Assembly (NCBI GenBank): GCA_910574475.1
Contig: CAJTAT010000015.1
Location: 19,672 to 54,369, forward strand
Direction: 5' to 3'
Source: Clostridia bacterium
Lineage (GTDB): Bacteria > Bacillota > Clostridia > Lachnospirales > Lachnospiraceae
Length of the DNA: 34,698 bases
The stretch's first letter is position 1. Each line of letters opens with the position of its first letter. The notes beneath the pieces are model-generated. The model saw only the letters and a list, made by a program, of their open reading frames with translations. It did no database searches and had not been told where the DNA came from. Shown here piece by piece: positions 33,391 through 34,698 of the stretch. The translations under genes were made by a program, and so were the position numbers.

Positions 33391-34307
33391 TCAATTTTTG
33401 AGACAGCCGATGGGAACAACATATACTCCGTCCTGTCTTCGGTAGGCATAATCGCCCACGCCAATAAGAACCATCAAAAAAGAGGGGGCTTTCATTTTGG
33501 TTATATCAATTTTATCCCTTAGTTTTTTAAGATTTTCTGCCCCTTCTCCAATCAGCTTATCGCCTCCAAGCTTCACTTCAATCAATCCATAGGAACCGTT
33601 GCGCAAATGAACCACTGCGTCACATTCGAATCCCGATTTATCCCGGAAATGGTAAACCTTGCCGTTCAATGCATCTGCAAATACTCTCAAATCTCTGATA
33701 CACATTGCCTCAAATAACAGGCCAAATGTATCCAAATCTGCAATTAAATCTTGTGGGCCTAACCCTAAAGCTGCAACCGCAGTGGAAGGATCAACAAAGT
33801 ACCGGGTATTTGAAATTCGAATGGCTGTTTTAGAACATAAATTCGGATTCCATGCCTCCATCTCCTCAATTACAAATATTTTCTCCAGGGCGTTTATATT
33901 AGGAATAGACAGTATCTGTATCAAGAGATTCTACGTCATTAACCCAAATATCATCTTTAATTAAAGTGTTCGCCGCCTGTGATCCTTGATTTCTGGCATA
34001 AGAAAGCATAAGACACTTTACCCGTTCTGGGTTCCTGGCAACACCGTCTGCACGGGAAATATCCGATATTACAACAGCATCATAATAGTCAAATGCCTGC
34101 TCAAGTGCAATTTCGCCTTTCAAAAGTCTTCCAGGACTGATTTCCGCCATAGTCAGATTTTGCTTTTCTCTTTCAGGATCCGCCATATAAAGAATACTAG
34201 CTGCAATCTGCTCAGCTGTCGTTGTTTTTCCACACCACTTTGGACCTACAATCAAAAATACTTATATCTTTCCATATTTTATTAAAATCATACTCTGTTT
34301 TCGGCAC
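33391..34307 (-). pseudogene. AAA ATPase with DUF4143 domain, broken by several lesions
   Basis: The first segment (34255 to 33899) has a Walker A block IVGPKWCGKTTTAEQIA and the later SDISRADGVARNPERVK. The second segment (33924 to 33391) is the DUF4143 C-terminus, with DPSTAVAALGLGPQDL, FGLLFEAMCIRDLRV and the closing YVVPIGCLKN. Three lesions are visible. An N-terminal piece from GTG 34307 (VPKTEYDFNKIWKD) is out of frame with the P-loop. The region between LLKGE and SDISR is too short and lacks Walker B, so a deletion occurred. A one-base insertion near 33899-33901 breaks TYSY(I)NALEK continuity. Families of this kind occur in mobile or defence-related islands; function here is lost. Confidence 0.8.
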
Positions 34308-34396
34308 TTTAGCTATATCTCACTATAATCTCTTCTTCAATTCTATTGCAAATGGCAGGCGATTCTGTGGCCCGCCTCTCTTTGCACCAGCTTGGT

Positions 34397-34425
34397 AGTT
34401 TATCCCCTTTTCGTTGTAATGTCAA
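34397..34425 (-). promoter_or_regulatory. Promoter upstream of the DUF4143 pseudogene
   Basis: TTGACA (34420-34425), 17 bases, TAAACT (34397-34402) on the minus strand. A 7-bp inverted pair TTGTAAT/ATTACAA overlaps its -35 and could be an operator. Confidence 0.5.
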
Positions 34426-34698
34426 TAATTACAATACCAAATCTGATACCAACTATAATCGTCCAGTCCATGCCATTCCTGCAGATTCCTCCAGCACTAC
34501 ATTTCCCTTTGATATTTATTCATATAGCACCAGTCCAGGACATACACCAAAACAAAGACTCCAATGAGGGCAAGTGTTATCCATAAGGACCCCCGTTATG
34601 AAGTGACTTTTGTCAAGAGGTAATTTTTGAAAATTATAAACTTTTTCCCGAACCTCTGACAAAGCCCACTTTTATTCCCTGGAGATATCTTGGAGAAG
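34426..34698. other. Right edge of the window, no gene supported
   Basis: Only short hydrophobic frames appear on the minus strand. One reads about ITLALIGVFVLVYVLDW (around 34515-34590). It has no clear start codon or ribosome binding site and stops soon after. It may be a decayed small membrane protein. The last 100 bases show no structure that I can identify. Confidence 0.4.

Noticed and set aside
1..34698. CRISPR arrays, tRNA or rRNA genes
   Set aside because: No regularly spaced identical repeats, and no tRNA or rRNA signature noticed on either strand; a covariance search was not possible.

Overview
The window reads as a spore-forming, Gram-positive Clostridia genome, most likely Lachnospiraceae. 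It carries the forespore genes spoIIAA-spoIIAB-sigF and spoVA, a T-box leader on valS, a SAM-I riboswitch upstream of metK, strong GGAGG ribosome binding sites and consensus sigma-A promoters. Species cannot be fixed from the sequence. Nearly all genes lie on the minus strand; exceptions are the IS helper gene at the left edge, a broken LysR regulator and a HAD phosphatase.

Layout. 1-615: right end of an IS21-family element (IstB helper ATPase plus terminal repeats) inserted into a gene for a secreted, acidic-repeat, WapA/RHS-like surface protein; only about 213 residues of that protein remain. 1258-1911: a membrane protein in the same operon. 2058-4595: a large TPR plus AAA+ protein with a degenerate Walker B, behind a leader with two long hairpins. 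4812-7080: feoA-feoB ferrous iron uptake behind a Fur-box palindrome. 7247-8116: degV. 8215-11431: spoVA operon (a 54-residue membrane microprotein, then spoVAA, AB, AC, AD, AE) behind a near-perfect sigma-G promoter. 11512-12999: sigF operon. 13149-16000: folC, a 48-residue protein and a zinc-ribbon/TPR membrane protein. 16097-19098: T-box controlled valS. 19206-20120: Rpn-family nuclease.

20294-21904: a decaying divergent pair, an alpha/beta hydrolase lacking its catalytic middle and a frameshifted LysR regulator. 21909-24167: tetR-MFS-VOC operon with its operator. 24342-25124: HAD phosphatase. 25192-29829: RND exporter with a roughly 310-residue coiled-coil insertion, plus its TetR regulator. 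30272-31860: metK, with its SAM-I riboswitch separated from the gene by about 250 bp of GC-rich repeat-like DNA. 31926-33218: murA. 33391-34307: a multiply broken AAA/DUF4143 ATPase.

The core (feo, spoVA, spoIIA, folC, valS, metK, murA) looks vertically inherited. The accessory parts (IS insertion, Rpn, hydrolase/LysR, DUF4143 remnant) show active decay. The least described items are the two microproteins in sporulation-linked operons, the AAA+ protein with its hairpin leader, the coiled-coil RND pump, and a possible orphan plus-strand transcript near 30085-30215. No self-evident new defence or mobile system was found.
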